From the NCBI GenBank assembly GCA_003864495.1, contig ML133387.1, positions 1,859,905-1,923,904 of the forward strand: a stretch of 64,000 nucleotides of DNA. Reading direction: 5' to 3'. Shown here piece after piece: positions 22,400 through 36,700 of the stretch (position 1 is the stretch's first letter; each line of letters opens with the position of its first letter). The DNA is from Nemopilema nomurai. Its lineage: Eukaryota; Cnidaria; Scyphozoa; Rhizostomeae; Rhizostomatidae. The notes under the pieces were generated by a model. The model saw nothing but the letters and a program-made list of their open reading frames with translations. It was not told where the DNA came from and searched no databases. The translations under genes and the position numbers were made by a program.

Positions 22400-24217
22400 T
22401 GTTAATTTTTTGAGCTAACTCAACTTTACAATCAGAAGTTTCAAATATTTTACAACTGCATACGTGCGTTGTCGTAGCACCATTGGCTGTTGTTGCTGTT
22501 GCCACGGTTGTGACAGTATTGACAGTAAGAAATAATCAGAATCATAATCGAGATCGTCGACTGTCAGAGACGCACAAAGAGAATACACATTAAACGCACC
22601 TCTTCCAGTTTTTCCAAAGAGCATTTCATTATCAACTTCCAATCTCATTACATTAACTTGTTTTTCTCTACTGAGCTTTGAGGGACAACGATTTTTTCAC
22701 TTTTCACTAGTGTATGTTAATTCCGTTACCTTTGCCCCCATGCCCCATCGCCTCCTTTCATCCAAACTTCATATTGGTCCCTACAAGTTCCAGCTCTTTC
22801 CGATTTCAACTGACCTGTCAGGCCTGCGCCATGATATCAGTTTATCTCTTGTCCAACCAACCTGAAGAAGCACTCATCGATGGATCCACATTTCAACAGT
22901 AAACAAACTTTGATTGCATGATGGATTCTATTCCCCCATCTTACCAGGTTCCCCTGTTAAATGATGTGTTACAAATATTATCTAGGGATAGACTGTTCAA
23001 TACAATCTTTCCACATGATTTATTCAATGTTTTGAACAAACAGAGTACAATAATATTAGAACTTGGTACGATCGTCACAGAAACATAAACAAATGTTCGC
23101 GGGTTTATCTACAAGTACCAGAATGCACTGCGCGATCACGCAAGTTAATAAGAGGAAAGGTCCAATCTAGAAAGGGTAGCTTGTATAAGGATACACCATT
23201 GTTTAGTTTGCATCCACTGTTCCAATCATGTAGTCGTTTATTGAAACCGTTTATTGACTGTCGTAGTTCTCCTATCACCTAATGAAACTAACTTTAAAAA
23301 CTACCCGGCGTATCAGAGAAGGTAGTTCTAAAAAACAAAATATTAGGAATCTTCAGTTTTCAAAGTAGCTTTTTGCAATTAAAAATTCACTTTAATCTTG
23401 ATATGGTCAAAATATATGCTGAGGTTGAATCAATGTTTTGAGATTCAACTAGGTACCAAAGAAGGGAAATGGGGGATCCGGGTCCCAAACTTTTGAAGAA
23501 GATGATTCTCCAGATTTCCAAAAATCAAAAAAATCTAGATCCAGTAAAAGTTTCAAATCATTTTTTTTACATTCCAATAAAAATTTACAATACGAATTTA
23601 CTAGTTACACTACCTACAAAATACTTAACGACATTACAAGAACAACGCCACTGGGTGAAAAATACTATGACTTCTCCGTGGCATCACGAAAAACTAAGAA
23701 AACTTACATACGAACTAACAAAGGAAGAAAAAAGAGAAAGAACCCAAGAACATTACATTCTCTCTCAAATTAGATGTCAGGTGAGAATATTAGCGAATAG
23801 CAGCAGACAAAATGCTTGCTCAAGTTTAAGTAATTTTACGTTATCAAAGATATCACCTCATATGTAACTTGAGACAGACTTTACATTAGAAATCATTACT
23901 CTAGCAAGACCATTTCACTGACTTTATGCTTATTGAGCTGGAGAAAAGATGCTTGTCCTTGTCAAAGTTATGGTTGCGCCCCATCTGACAGCATCCTGTG
24001 AGAGTTGCCACATCTAAGCTAAATAATTGACAGTTACCTCCAAGTTACAATGAGTGGAAAATGATTAGATAATTTGGTACTGATAAGTAGTTTGTTTCCT
24101 CAGATTTTGAACTGCCAGTGTGAGTAGATCGATTTGCTAAGAAAGGTAATAATTAAACTGGTAAATGGCATGCTGAATTTTTTTCATCATCTGAATTTTC
24201 CATTCGCTCCAAAGATA
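22400..24217. other. Intergenic region between divergent TMEM38 and PAIP1-like genes
   Basis: This should hold the TMEM38 promoter and 5' UTR. A 77-codon minus ORF at 22415-22648 ends in a stop 16 bp before the TMEM38 start codon and could be a long uORF or chance. A 132-codon plus ORF at 23469-23867 (many Lys/Arg/Gln, no motif I know) is unassigned. No other gene is seen. Confidence 0.45.
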
Positions 24218-24526
24218 TCACTTGAGGCATATAAATTTCTGTTCTGATATCGGTTTTATTGTACACATCTTTTCGCAAAAGATAAACCTCAAATAGGCGT
24301 TGCCCCTACTTTTCGATGATCTAGATGACGTTGTCGCAAATAATTTGCTAGACCCACAGCCTTCCCTTATAGGGGTTGGATGCGCTCCTGTACAAGTCTC
24401 ATAAGAAACAGTAAAAACGTCTGAATTGATGTAAACTCTGAAAAACTCGATATTGATCCTTGCTTTTTCTGGAACTAGTAAGCTATTACAAAGGGAATGG
24501 TCGAATTCACAATTAACATTTTTCAA
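24218..24526 (-). other. Unassigned 102-codon cysteine-containing ORF, extracellular-domain-like
   Basis: The ORF opens with NCEFDHSLCNSL, similar to the first strand of MAM domains (C-x-F-E...LC). It continues with ARINIEFFRVYIN, FTVSYETC, EGCGSSKLF and GNAYLRFIFCEKMC, a pattern of hydrophobic beta-strands and paired cysteines. It stops 250 bp before the oppositely oriented PAIP1-like start. No partner exons were found, so it may be a domain relic, a lone exon or chance. Confidence 0.3.
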
Positions 24527-24776
24527 ATTGTTTATTAATTAAATGTTCTTTAATTTTATCAAATAGATACTATAAACTATTGTTAGTTAAATTGCGGATG
24601 ATACTCTTCGCTTCAGTTAAATTCATGTAAGCGACCATACAGCTAATCTTTCTGCATGAAAAGTTATGCAAATGGTGGCAAATGGTAACTTGCATGTTTT
24701 TATTATATCTTCTGACCTCGATTCTGTGAATTGGCCCTGCAAAAAATAAACACGAGGTTGTTTGATGGAGTAGAAG

Positions 24777-27700
24777 ATGGCGACAACGGAGAAAGGGAGC
24801 TTTCCTGATCGTGGTGCAAGACGGGAACATGCCCCCAACAAGGTTCAACAGTTAAGAGAGAAGGCTAAAATAAAGCCTATAGCCCCGATAGAATATCGAG
24901 AAGAAAAAGGACTACCGATACCAGACGGAAACGGTGGTGGGCTTTTTATTACTTTCCGTTTCCCTTTATTTCTAGAACTCTGGAAGTGTACCTAGACCTG
25001 ACTTGCAAATTGAAAACTCTATCTCCAGTATTAAATTTTCTAAGCAAACTAGAACATGCAGCTAATCTAGGCCTTTCTCCAGGCAAAATTTTAAAATGGG
25101 ACAAGCAGACGGCGTGGTGGATTTTTATTGTTGTTTGTTGTGTAAACTGTAAAGCTCTAGCTAGTATTTTTGCATACCAGCAAAAATAAATAAGGGCCTC
25201 CTATCCAATCACATTGGCTCTATGTCATCAATAGGCTGAGTCGAAGCACAGTTTATGCAATAGCTCCATTTTGAGAGATGGTTCACCACTTTCAAATGAT
25301 GTGATATAGACTAACTGCCAGTGATGAATTAGGGTAAATTCATGTCTTTTAAATATAAATTTTTCGTTGCATAAATATAAATTATGAATTTAAAAGGAAA
25401 AGAAAATTTCACTGCAGTCAAATCTCAAGAAATATCTAAATATTCAAAACAAAATCAATTGCGACCTAAGGGTCCAAACAACATGAATTTTTCAGTGTAC
25501 AGTAAGTTAAAGATGTACATTTCAATTCTGATACTCATTTTTGAGAAAGATCTGTAGATACCAAGATGCAAAATCGATGATGTCAACCCGTATTAGAGGA
25601 TTCTCCTTATGGATTAGACTGCAACAAAAGGTCTGCATATCAAAATTGTTTGAAGAATATATGAAAGATTGAAAAAACTTATGATTTTTAGAATAATGAT
25701 CTTTATACTTAAATGCTTATTAGTATGATTTGCTGAATAGTCTAATGATAAATATTTTTCCCTAGACAATCATGACTTGGAAGTGAAAGTGAAAAACAAT
25801 GTTTCTGGAAGTGAAAAACAAAGCTTAAATGAAGAGGAGGCTGGTTTGCAACAGGCTCCTTTGAGCAAAGCTCCAAGTAAATCAGAGGGAGATGGTGTGT
25901 GTCAGAGGGAAGAAAAGGAAGAGAGAAAGACAAAGACATCAACTAATGTCATTGGGAATGTAGCTACTCCTCAAAAGCAACAGGTTCCTATCTCAAAATA
26001 TAGTCTTAATGTGGGAGCTTCAGAATTTGTACCAATGACAAAAAAAGACTCAAAAACAGGTAAGCTTTATTTGGTGTCATATACAATAATTTCATTTTAT
26101 TACATGTTTATGCCAGAAGTTCCTTAAATGCCAGTATATTCTAACTCACTATGAAGTTGGCTTTAAGTGATTTCCATATCAAGTTTCTTACAAAGTATGA
26201 TTGGACAGCCAACCAATATTGGTTTCTTTTTTGCCAGGCCTGAATAAAAATTGTTGATAACTAACTTTTTTAAAGTAATTCTTTGTTTTAGCTCTTTAAT
26301 TCATTACACAAATTGGCTAGCTTCCCAGACAATCTAATGTTTGTCAAGAGTTTAATGGCAAAATTAATTCCTCGCATTTTGAGTTTTTGGGAGTTTGTGA
26401 TAGTGGACTCATGAGCTAAGTCTGAATTCAAATACACTTAACTTTAAAGTTATTGATTTAATATTTAAAAAAATTACAATGCTGATAATATGATGCTCTA
26501 GAAAACCAAATAGATCTTCTGTTTCTAAAAAATGTATTTGTCTTGTTCTTAGTTAGAAGGTAAGTGGATGCCTTTCAAAGTTTCTGGCATTGGATGAGAA
26601 GTTTTGCAATTTGATGTGGTGAAATGTAAATGTTTAAAGTCTTTGGTATATGAACTGCTATTTCTTTTCATTTCTGCATCAAAAGGCTGTTTTAATTTTG
26701 ATGAACAGATACTTTGACCAGTTATGACGAGGAGGGCAATTTTAATGATTTTACTTAATAATCATATTTTGACTTAGACATAATTCTCTGTCACACAGAT
26801 AAGGAAGAATTTTCGCTTCATGCCTTTGATGATGCACTACGTACCTTGTCAAAACAACCTTACAAGTTTGATGATGTCAGTGGCGATCAGGTGGCTAAGA
26901 TTTCAAAGACTTTAAAGCTACCAGAAACAATGAAGAAAGTTGTCAATAACCTTCTTGAAATGGTATCTATTATGACTTATTTTAAGTTCTTCATTCATGC
27001 CTCTCTCATTTTGTATTTATTTTTAATTTTCTACAGTTAGGGTGCTCTTTCACAGGGAGAGTCCAACATCTTTTCATGTTGTTGCTCAATTATGAATTTA
27101 TCACCTATGTAAAATGCTCTGTACCCATTGATAAGATTACATTTCTGGTCATGACTTTTAACATAAATCAGTTATTTTTAGCTGTTGTTTTGTTGTTAGA
27201 AGATTCCAGTTTCCTTTCAAGTGTTATCCTAAAATCATTTAAGTTTTAAAGGTAAATAACTGCAGACATTTCAGTTTATATCCTGGGTTGGTTGTAAGCA
27301 GGGAAACATCCCATTAACAGTACACCTCATTTGGGTTTTAGCTCTTTATTAGAGAAATGACCATTGAAAAAATGGTGTATTTGTTAGGGTTTTTGTCACA
27401 ACTGGGACTGGAGTCCTTCCATGTACAGGATGTATGGTTTAAAATCATTTGTTATTATTTATTGAAAAATGTTTAGTTCTTGCTTTTTGCAGCATATGAG
27501 ACAAATAAGCATTAAGTGGCATGTTTGCAAAGCACAGTATCTTCCCTAGCCAGTCTTTTTAAAGGCACTGAAATGTTTTTCACGCATTCATATAGGCCCT
27601 ATGACTTTTAAATAAACAATTAATAAAACAAGCAGTTAAATAACCTGTGATTAGTTAACAATAATACTCCTTTGTGCCACCTTGAATCATCAACTGTGCA

Positions 27701-30700
27701 TAAAACCTCCTGGATACACAGTCTGATGTTCCCTGTCTTATGGAAATTTTCAAAGAAGTTGCTTTCTGAAAAGGTCTCTAATGGGAGATTAGATTTCCCT
27801 TGTTTATTCCTTCTATGCAAGTTTGATGTTTTTTTCCTTTTTAGACAGTGTCTGACAGCAACTTCCTTTATTCTGCTGTTCGACTCATTTCAGTATTCCT
27901 GGAAAGACTAGTCTCTGGTACATGTGTAACTAGTTTTAGGGAGTTTTTCTTCCCGAGGTATGTTATTCAGTTTTTCAGTATGTTTGTATATCATTTTCAA
28001 ATCCAGATGCAATTTGTTCACTAATCTCTAACAAAGATAACACTAGCATACAGTTGGTTGGTCCTATATGATGCACCTTGCCTCATTAATATGTTACCAT
28101 GAATCATAATCATGACTGTTCTTTGACTGCCAATGCATCTTGGAATCAACAATGTAGTTTCCTTTCAGTTGTCATAACCTGCTTGAAATGTTTTTTGTCA
28201 ATTCCACAGACTTAAAGAACTGCATGAGGAATTTCCAGCTCTTCTCAATGCTCGTGAGAATGCACAAAGCCAGTCAAAGGCATTTGGCATTGCTCTGCTC
28301 TTTGCTGATCTTCTATGTCGGGTTGAGGTATTGAGCAGAGTAGTTTCTTTTCTCTTTTGACACACTATTTTTTCGTCTGATACCTCTCAGAGCATTAGAA
28401 TAATAAAGCCAGAAAGGAATTGACACAAATACCTTAGAATTGTGCATGAAAATAGGCTAAAAGTCTTCTCCCTCATGTCTTTCCTTGTTAATTTCTCTAT
28501 CGGCTTTTTCATATTTTCCAATTATCGGATGGCTCTGTTTTCTTTCCTGTACCAGTTTTCTCTTTTGGCACTTATGTATATGAACGATTATTTAACATGT
28601 TTCTCTTTTTTCTTCCTTATTTACTCTTCTTCATTTTACAATTACCACTTTTCCCGTGCAGCATTGACCAAAAGAAACCTTTTTCAGGTAAAAGAGAACG
28701 AGTTGAGCCCGCAGTTTTTGCAGCCTGTATTCCAAATTATCGACATGTTAAAAGAAAATCCAACGGAAAAGATGGTAACAACTCTGATTAAAGTGCTGAA
28801 GGTATTCTTTTACATACACTGTACTTAAATCTTTGGTATGTTACATGATGATTCAGCTGCTTTGCCATGCCTTGAATTTCTTTTTGGTACATAGGTGGCA
28901 TTTGGGACACAGGAATTTCCTGCTGGCAATCGTAGAGGGTAACGGGTCTATAGCAAATCTAGAACAGGATTTACAACCAGATCAATTATCAGGCTTCCAG
29001 CTTCCTGAAAGGCTTCATATTGCTTTTTCTAGAGCATATTTTCTGTTTCGCGCAAGAACGGCTAAAATATAAGTAACGTCTAATTCGGTGTCTAAGTCTA
29101 GGCATCCTAGCGACGATATACTGATTTTGATTACGATCCATCAAATCTGTCTCTATAGCTAGCCGGTTCGACCCTGGATGATTGCGAAACGTGGGGGTGA
29201 TGATATACTGATTTTGATTATGATCCATCAAATCTGTCTCTATAGCTAGCCGGTTCGACCCTGGATGATTGCGAAACATGGGGGTGATGATATACTGATT
29301 TTGATTATGATCCATCAAATCTGTCTCTATAGCTAGCCGGTTCGACCCTGGATGATTGCGAAACGTGGGGGTGATGATATACTGATTTTGTCTCTATAGC
29401 TAACCGGTCCAACACTAGATGATTACAAAACAAGGGGTGATGGTATACCCCAGGTTAATCAAGTTTTCAACAGTTTCAAAGAACTCGAGGAGATCAACAA
29501 ATGGCTTGCACATCTAGAAAAGTAAGCAACTTGTTGTCATTTTCATATGTCGTCGTCTTGACAAATGTGTTTCTCCCCCAGTTGTAATATTGCCCATTAA
29601 TAATTTGAATTTTGTTCGGTTGATTTGTGTTAATAAAGAAATTTTTTTCTAGGGATGGGTCAGGAATCGTTTTTTCCTTTGTTTAGAAGATTTTATTCCA
29701 TTAAGTGGAAAATCTTGCAACTTGAAATTGCTTACATGGCTCTTAAGGCACGGTTAATCACGCGCGTTTTGCTTTTACAAAGAGTGGCTTTATTTTGCAG
29801 CAACATAGTTTTTTGCAAGTAAAGGCATTGTTTGTTAACCATTTGCAAGAACCACATTAAAATATCCGATCATTTGCCGCCCGGTAATGTTAAATTCTAT
29901 CGTTAGCCCTCATCACCGAACAGATGATGGTTCAAATTTTTTATTTTTCAAAAAATTACTCCTTTATGTGTCCATGGATTTCAATGAGTGGAAAGTTGTG
30001 TAACTGCTGCCCGTTTGCAAGTTTCTCTTATCCTTTAGCGGTACAAAGCTCTCCGACATAATTTTCAACGTTTACAAGCTGCATACGAGAAACTGGGATC
30101 GAGAGGTGAGCACATTTGCCCCTTGACCTCCATTGGATGACCTCCATTGGATGACCTCCATTGGATGACCTTTAATCTGTCCTAATAGATTTCACGAGGC
30201 GGCCCATAAATATAGCTGTTATCGTACGAAATCCTGTTGCCTATGACAAAGCTGCTATCATTCTATAATTTCGTTCTCATTCTCGGTTAAAAATCTCATA
30301 TCCTTCGGAAAAATGTGCCTGTCGCAAGGTTATCGAGTGTAGTCTCCTGACATTGTTTTTGTCTCCATAATTTTTGTATTTAGCTACCAATATTTGAAAA
30401 CCATTACCAAAAATCGAGTCACTCTGCGCAGGTGTTTAATATAGCTCATATCTGAAGCAAAAGACGCTGCAGTTTTCAAAATGCCCGAACCTATTCGTTT
30501 TGAAACTTCCCAGTGAATTGAATGCTAGATTTGAATGCTTTCTCGCGTTTTTGCTTGTTTCTGATGGAGAGATTGTGCAACCAAGCTGTCGGTTCAACCA
30601 AGCTGACTTTGATTGCCTGTTTTGGCCTGGTTCAACCCCGGCATTCGGCACAGAAACGTATCCATGCTAGGCGAAGATGGAGCCATATCTAGTAGGGTTT

Positions 30701-33700
30701 ATGTTGAGGATTTTTCATGTATCATGTAAATCTGTGTGGTGTGGTGTCACTGGTTCTCTGTTTTCTTTGAACTTCTGTATCCAGAATTAAGGCTGGTATA
30801 AATCTAAAAGAATCCCAAATGTTGGTGATTTTGATTTTCTTGTATACATTGATCGACGACTGTAGGGAGGGGGGGTTGACACATCAGCTTTTCGCGCGAC
30901 GCCGTCAATGTTTGGAACCGTTGTTGTTGTTCCACGAGCCTTTTCACGATTAGAATAGTTTGCACCAGTAATCTTGCCGCTAGTTTCATTTCTTTTCCAA
31001 ATGCTGGGTTAATGCATGTTGAGTACTGAATGACAATGGCAGCTTCTTGCACCTTGAAACAGCAATTCATGCGATGTCGACTTTGAGCATCAGATGCAAT
31101 CAAAACAAACACTTTCAGTCATTACGGAAAAATTAGGCCTTCCTGTTTATTAAACAGCATGCTTAATGGCCTAAACGAGCAGAAAATCGTTGCAAGAATT
31201 TCTTGATATTAAGTGATACAGGTCAATTCAATCAGTTTTGCGTGAATTTTAGACTTTGTTTTTTATGAATTATGTGTTGCAAGGTTCAAAATTGCAATAT
31301 TGTTTTGAGTTGACTTGCAAATTTGCTATTGGCAAACAACTTTGCAGCTGTTTTGGTTACGTTAGATTGAATGCAACTTTTTACGCACGCTTTGCCTCTA
31401 GTCTGACAAATAGCTGCCCTTTCGCTCTTCTTTTAACCCCGCAACATATTTGAAAGGCATTACCAAACTATAGATGCCTGCAAAGCTCTGGCTTACTGCA
31501 CAGGTGCTCGAAGTTATAAATAATATGTGTTTTGTATGGATATTTTCCTGGGGACTAAGTCTGATGATGATTTTGGCTAGTTAGCCACATAAAAGGGATT
31601 TGGGATGCTATGGGCTAGATAGCATCTCAGTGTTAAAGTGCCCGGTGCTTTTCAAGGCATCAAGTGTGATTTCAGCCATGGGATTCTTTGACAAACTTCG
31701 AACCCATCATAGTTGATTTTTGTAGTCAAACTTGTACTTTCTTATACTCAAACGTATACTTTTTTCTTTTAGCCTGAGGCTGATAAAGCTACGACTGGTA
31801 TGTGTCTTGCGTTGCTATGCTTCTCTGCTCAAAATGTCTGGATATAGTATGATTTATTAATCATGCTTATGTATTATAGCTATTCAGGGACCTCTGTATA
31901 GTAGACTGATTTGCTGAAATATTCTGCTGCCTTTAAGTTAGTGAAGTAAGAGATTTACGTATGTTCACAATATGCTTTGAATTCGTCTGTGAAGGGCCAA
32001 CACATAACAGCCTGTTGCCTTTTTGGCTTTTTTGTAGATACGTGGGGACAAAGACTTCCTTACCATTTCACTGTTGTCAGTTCATTTAATCTTTTAAACT
32101 AGCGTGCATGGGTCTTCTGGTATGTACGATTCTGTACCATTCTCATGTGTACATCCTGTTCTAAATACATGAGCATGTGAGGTAACTCCCCAGGTAAACT
32201 TGATGTACGCGTAATACGTTTTGCGTTGCAGTTCAGTCTAGCAAAGAGAAGAAAGAGCAACCGACCGCTGCTCGCGCCTTGAACACCTCATTAAATGCGG
32301 CAGCCAGTGAGTTTGTTCCACATGTGCCTAGTCCGATAGCTCTATCAAACGACACAAGTAAGTCGATAACTCATGTCTCTTTGGAAATTTAACGCCAGTA
32401 ATGACCATATTCGAAATTGGATCACTAGAATTGCACCCTTATGCTATCTCGTGGAACTGATAATTGAAATACCTATAGTGAAATTCCCCTTTCTTTCGCA
32501 TTTCGTAAGCCCATCTAGAATTTGTTTGTTTGTCTTATTTTGTGATAGTAATAACGGGCAGCTTGTCTCTTTTCTTCTCCCAAACAAATAACCTTATAAT
32601 TGGGTATATGTATCCGCTGTTGTCTCATCGAGTCTTTCTTGTTCTTTTACACATCCTCTTTATCTACCCTTTTCTCCTACTCTGCTTGTCCAGCTGCCTT
32701 CTAACTGGTCTAGTCTTAAATCTATTTGATGCCTCTGCCCTCTACATGTGTAGATGTTTAATAGGCGTTTCAATCACCGCTTTTCTCCTTTTTTTCTCGT
32801 GCGATCTTCTGTTATGTGGCTTTTTTATTCTTTCAGATCAAGATGAGTTTCTACTTGAGCAACTTCAAGATGTGCTTGTCATGTTGACCTACCGACCTGA
32901 TAAATTCGAGAGGGTGGTTGAAAATTTGCTCGAAGCAATTTCTATGTTTCTCACTGAGAGCAAGACGGTGGTTCAAATTGTAGATACTCTTTTTGAACGG
33001 GTAGGAATTTTAAGAATGAAATAAAATGAGCAATCTTAATTGTCTAGGAAGAGCGAATTAGACTGGATATGGCAGAGGGCTTGCATTAGATATGCAAAAT
33101 TATGTTTACGCTGTTTCTTGCAATTGTGTATGATAATTTTGTATGGCAAGTTTTGTATGACGAAATAATTGTTCACTTCCAATTGACTTGCTAACCGTCC
33201 TTTCAAACCCCAGGACTTTAATCATAAATGAATATGTTCACACTGCACCAATTCTACTTACAATTATTTTATGTTTAGTCAAAATTGGAACAATTGTTGG
33301 GGCTGCCTCTACTTACGTCCACTTCATTGAAATAAGAGAGAACGCAGAAAATAAAAAAATGCTGCTATGCAGTCAGTCACTGCAAATTGTACTATGAGCT
33401 TTCTATTTCCCCCGCAGGCAATCAACATCCCCAGCTTCATGTACACGGCTGTACGTATGATGTCTGTGTTTCTAGACAAGCTTGAGACTGACAAAGAAGA
33501 AACGAGCTTCAAGAAATTCTTTTATAAAAAGTAAAAACGAATATTTATTGCCAATTTTGTTGGTACTGACTTGTTGATCCTCTCCTCGGCCTGCAGCAGT
33601 CTTAGTTGATTTCTAAGGAGCGGTGTTATTTCGAAAGCAGTTCGAACCATTTTCATTCACTGGTGTGTAAACCAGCATTCCCTTCGACATGCAATAATGT

Positions 33701-36700
33701 CTTGGAACTAGGCTGAGGTATGATTGGCTGTTCATGACCAACTTTGGAATCTTAGGAATCGGTTCAAGCGACTTACATGTTGAATTTACTTTGTTATGTC
33801 TAAGTTGGGTAGCAATTGCTTAAATTCAACGTGTAGTTCGATTACAAGGAACATAATTAATTGTGCATCCATATGTCTAATTATGAATATTTCAAGAGAT
33901 GAGAATTTATAAATCTGTAAGTCAAAGCTCACATCTGTTTCATTCCTTTAGAGCGAAAGATATTTACGAGGAATTTTTCACACTCCTGAATGACAAAAAT
34001 CCCAAAAGGCTGGAAAGGGCGTCTGCTATTGCGTTGTTGTTCGCGGGTTTGCTGTGCCAAGTGAAGGTATCCATATTTCATAGACAATTACGAATTTTAC
34101 TTAAACAGCAATAAGTAACTAAGCCTTTTCGATATTTACCAATTGTTTAAATCACATTCAATCACTAATCGTCAGCAATTATTGATCACCTATCATTGTC
34201 ATCACCATGAGAATCAAAGTTTTTTTATCTTAATCGAGGATCATGGTTTATAAATCATTTGAAATGATAATTTTTTCCTGTCCCTCCTTGCCCCCTCAAA
34301 TATAATCTTATCGATAGGTGTAAGCCAAAGCTATTTGTTAAATCATATTTATGTTTGTAAGCTTATTAACGTTTGGGCTACACAACATTATTTGCTGGGC
34401 GAAGGGGTTTTGCACCTTGCACGAAGCGTAAATTAGAGCAAGTGTTCCAAGACATTTAGTAGAGATTGTAACTGCACTTCAAATGGGAGGACGTCGCATG
34501 AGGGTTGTTGATAATACCACTATGGATACGTAGGCAACGGAATATCTTAATGACAATAATGCAGAGGAAAACGTGATAACGTTCGACCATAGTCACTACA
34601 GGTCCGCGAACCAAACTGTGTTTAGAGATATGATGCCTTACCAACTTGTACAAAAGGATTGCATCTCAGAATTGTAATAGGACATGTTTTTCCTGAATGG
34701 GCCCAGGATTATATTCATCGGCCTACTTGCCCTCTATTGATGTAAAATCTACTGACATGCAAGAAGCCTAAAAACCAGTGCGGTTATGTGATTGAGGCAA
34801 GGAAGCAAGATTCGATTCAGGCAGGCATGAAGAAAAATAAGGCAAGCGAAAGTAAAAATAGAGCAGTAACGAGGCCTGAAAGGAGAATACAATTGTGAAA
34901 AAAATTGTGAAGTTTGAAGAATGTGGAAGTTGAACCAGTTGCAGCGATAAAAGAGCCCTAGGTTGTGAAAAAGGAATGCAAAAAGCAGATCTAAAAGCAT
35001 GAGACCGCGTGTGATGCTTTAACGTTAAGTAATGTTAAGGCCTTCAGAAAGCTTCCTTGTTTGGAACTGCCAGAAAAAGGGAAAATGCTGGAGTTCTTGA
35101 GAAAGAGATATCCATGAGCATTTGTTATGCAAGCAGCATGAAATTAGCAATTGCCAGACAAAAAAATGTGCCAATGAGGCAATAATTAAGATGCGAATAT
35201 AAATCAGAATTATGATAAATATTTATATCAACAATTTGTTATTTTTGTGACAATTTTATGTTCAACTTTGTGCTTAATCAACAATTTTTTCTCTAGATTT
35301 ATGGCGAGCTAAATGCTATGTTCAAGTACGCTGTGTTTAAAATGATAGATGATCTTAAAGAAAGCCCAACGGAAGGAAAGGTTATAATTCTTCTTAGACT
35401 TCTGCAGGTATGTAGAAATTGAAATTTTTATCATTAAAAGATCAAGTGACATAATGGTTAAAACACCGAAAAGAAAAACTTTTCTTTTACTTGAGTCAAA
35501 GCTGGAATAAGTCTAGAATGGAAGGTGTCTGGCTTTTGATGAACTGTATTTAGAGCTAAAACAATCTTAGTGGCGGCGAATCTGGATTTCCATCCAGGTC
35601 AGATGGCAATGAGTTTTTATTTGATAGATTATAAGCTTTATTAATAATATTTTAGCCAAAAAAATTGTAAACAATTAGTTGTAATAATGATTCATCTTTG
35701 GTTGGTTGAACAAAAATGTTTTCTTAAAATTGAGACCTTGGTTCTAAGTCATGTGAGGCAAGAGATTCAAAGAGCATAACTCACAATGCAGTTTTTATGG
35801 AAACATTGGCACGCCTAAAGCAACTCCTTTTTGCGGAAGATTGTTTTGAAAATGTAAACAGAGTGAAAATCTGGTTCAGCCTAATTAGCAATTTTACACG
35901 TCCTTCCTACCTTCGAATGGTTCCAGACTGTTTAGGCTGTCAATTTACTTTCCATAGGCGAAAAGCAATATCGTATCAGAGCTTGTTTTCAGAGCAAACT
36001 CGATGGGGGTATCGTTTCGTCATCGTAGTTAGCTAATGAGAAGCAGCGTTAGTAATGCTAGTAAAGTTAGTAACGTTAGTAATTCATTTGTGTTTTTTGT
36101 TCTTTCTGTGCCATGTTTTTGCCTGAATGCTTTTCAATAGTCTGGTTTTGCTCTACTCCCATCAATACTTACACCGAAATAATGATCGCTTGCTAGGTTG
36201 AGCTAAGTGGAGAAAGGTTGTTCTTTGCACCCTCTTTAACCCCTCTGCCCCTAAAAGCTGCGAAGGTTAGCCATTCGTTGTGAAGTGCTCAATGCAGTAT
36301 CTGCAAAATGTACATAACTTTATGCTGTTCGAGAATATTGAACAGGAAGGTTCTCAGAGGCGTCTCTCGATTTTGCACATAATGCTACCATTTGACATTT
36401 GCTCACTAAGAGTATGCATCTGTACTTAATTTCCACAAAAACACCATCTTTCGATTCTGGTCTGTAAATGGGAAAGGCATTTATATAATCCAAAAATTTC
36501 GTAAGCTAGCAGAATTCCACTTTTTGACTTTTTAGAAAACAATAAAATTCTAACTTTGCCTCATTGGTTTTTTTTATTTTGCTTAACGCAGCAAGTTGGC
36601 CCTACTTTGGATTACTTCAATGCAAAAGACCAAAGTGTGCCCGAGGTTGAAAGTCTATTCCAAGGTTTTCAAGATCCATCCAAAAACAGGGAGTGGCTAG

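Noticed and set aside
23469..23867. 132-codon plus ORF upstream of the PAIP1-like gene
   Set aside because: Lys/Arg/Asn-rich in AT-rich DNA, with no recognised domain, promoter or splice context; not called as a gene.
28989..29318. 109-codon minus ORF with DHNQNQYIITP repeats
   Set aside because: It is an open shadow of the 87-bp tandem repeat in the PAIP1-like intron.
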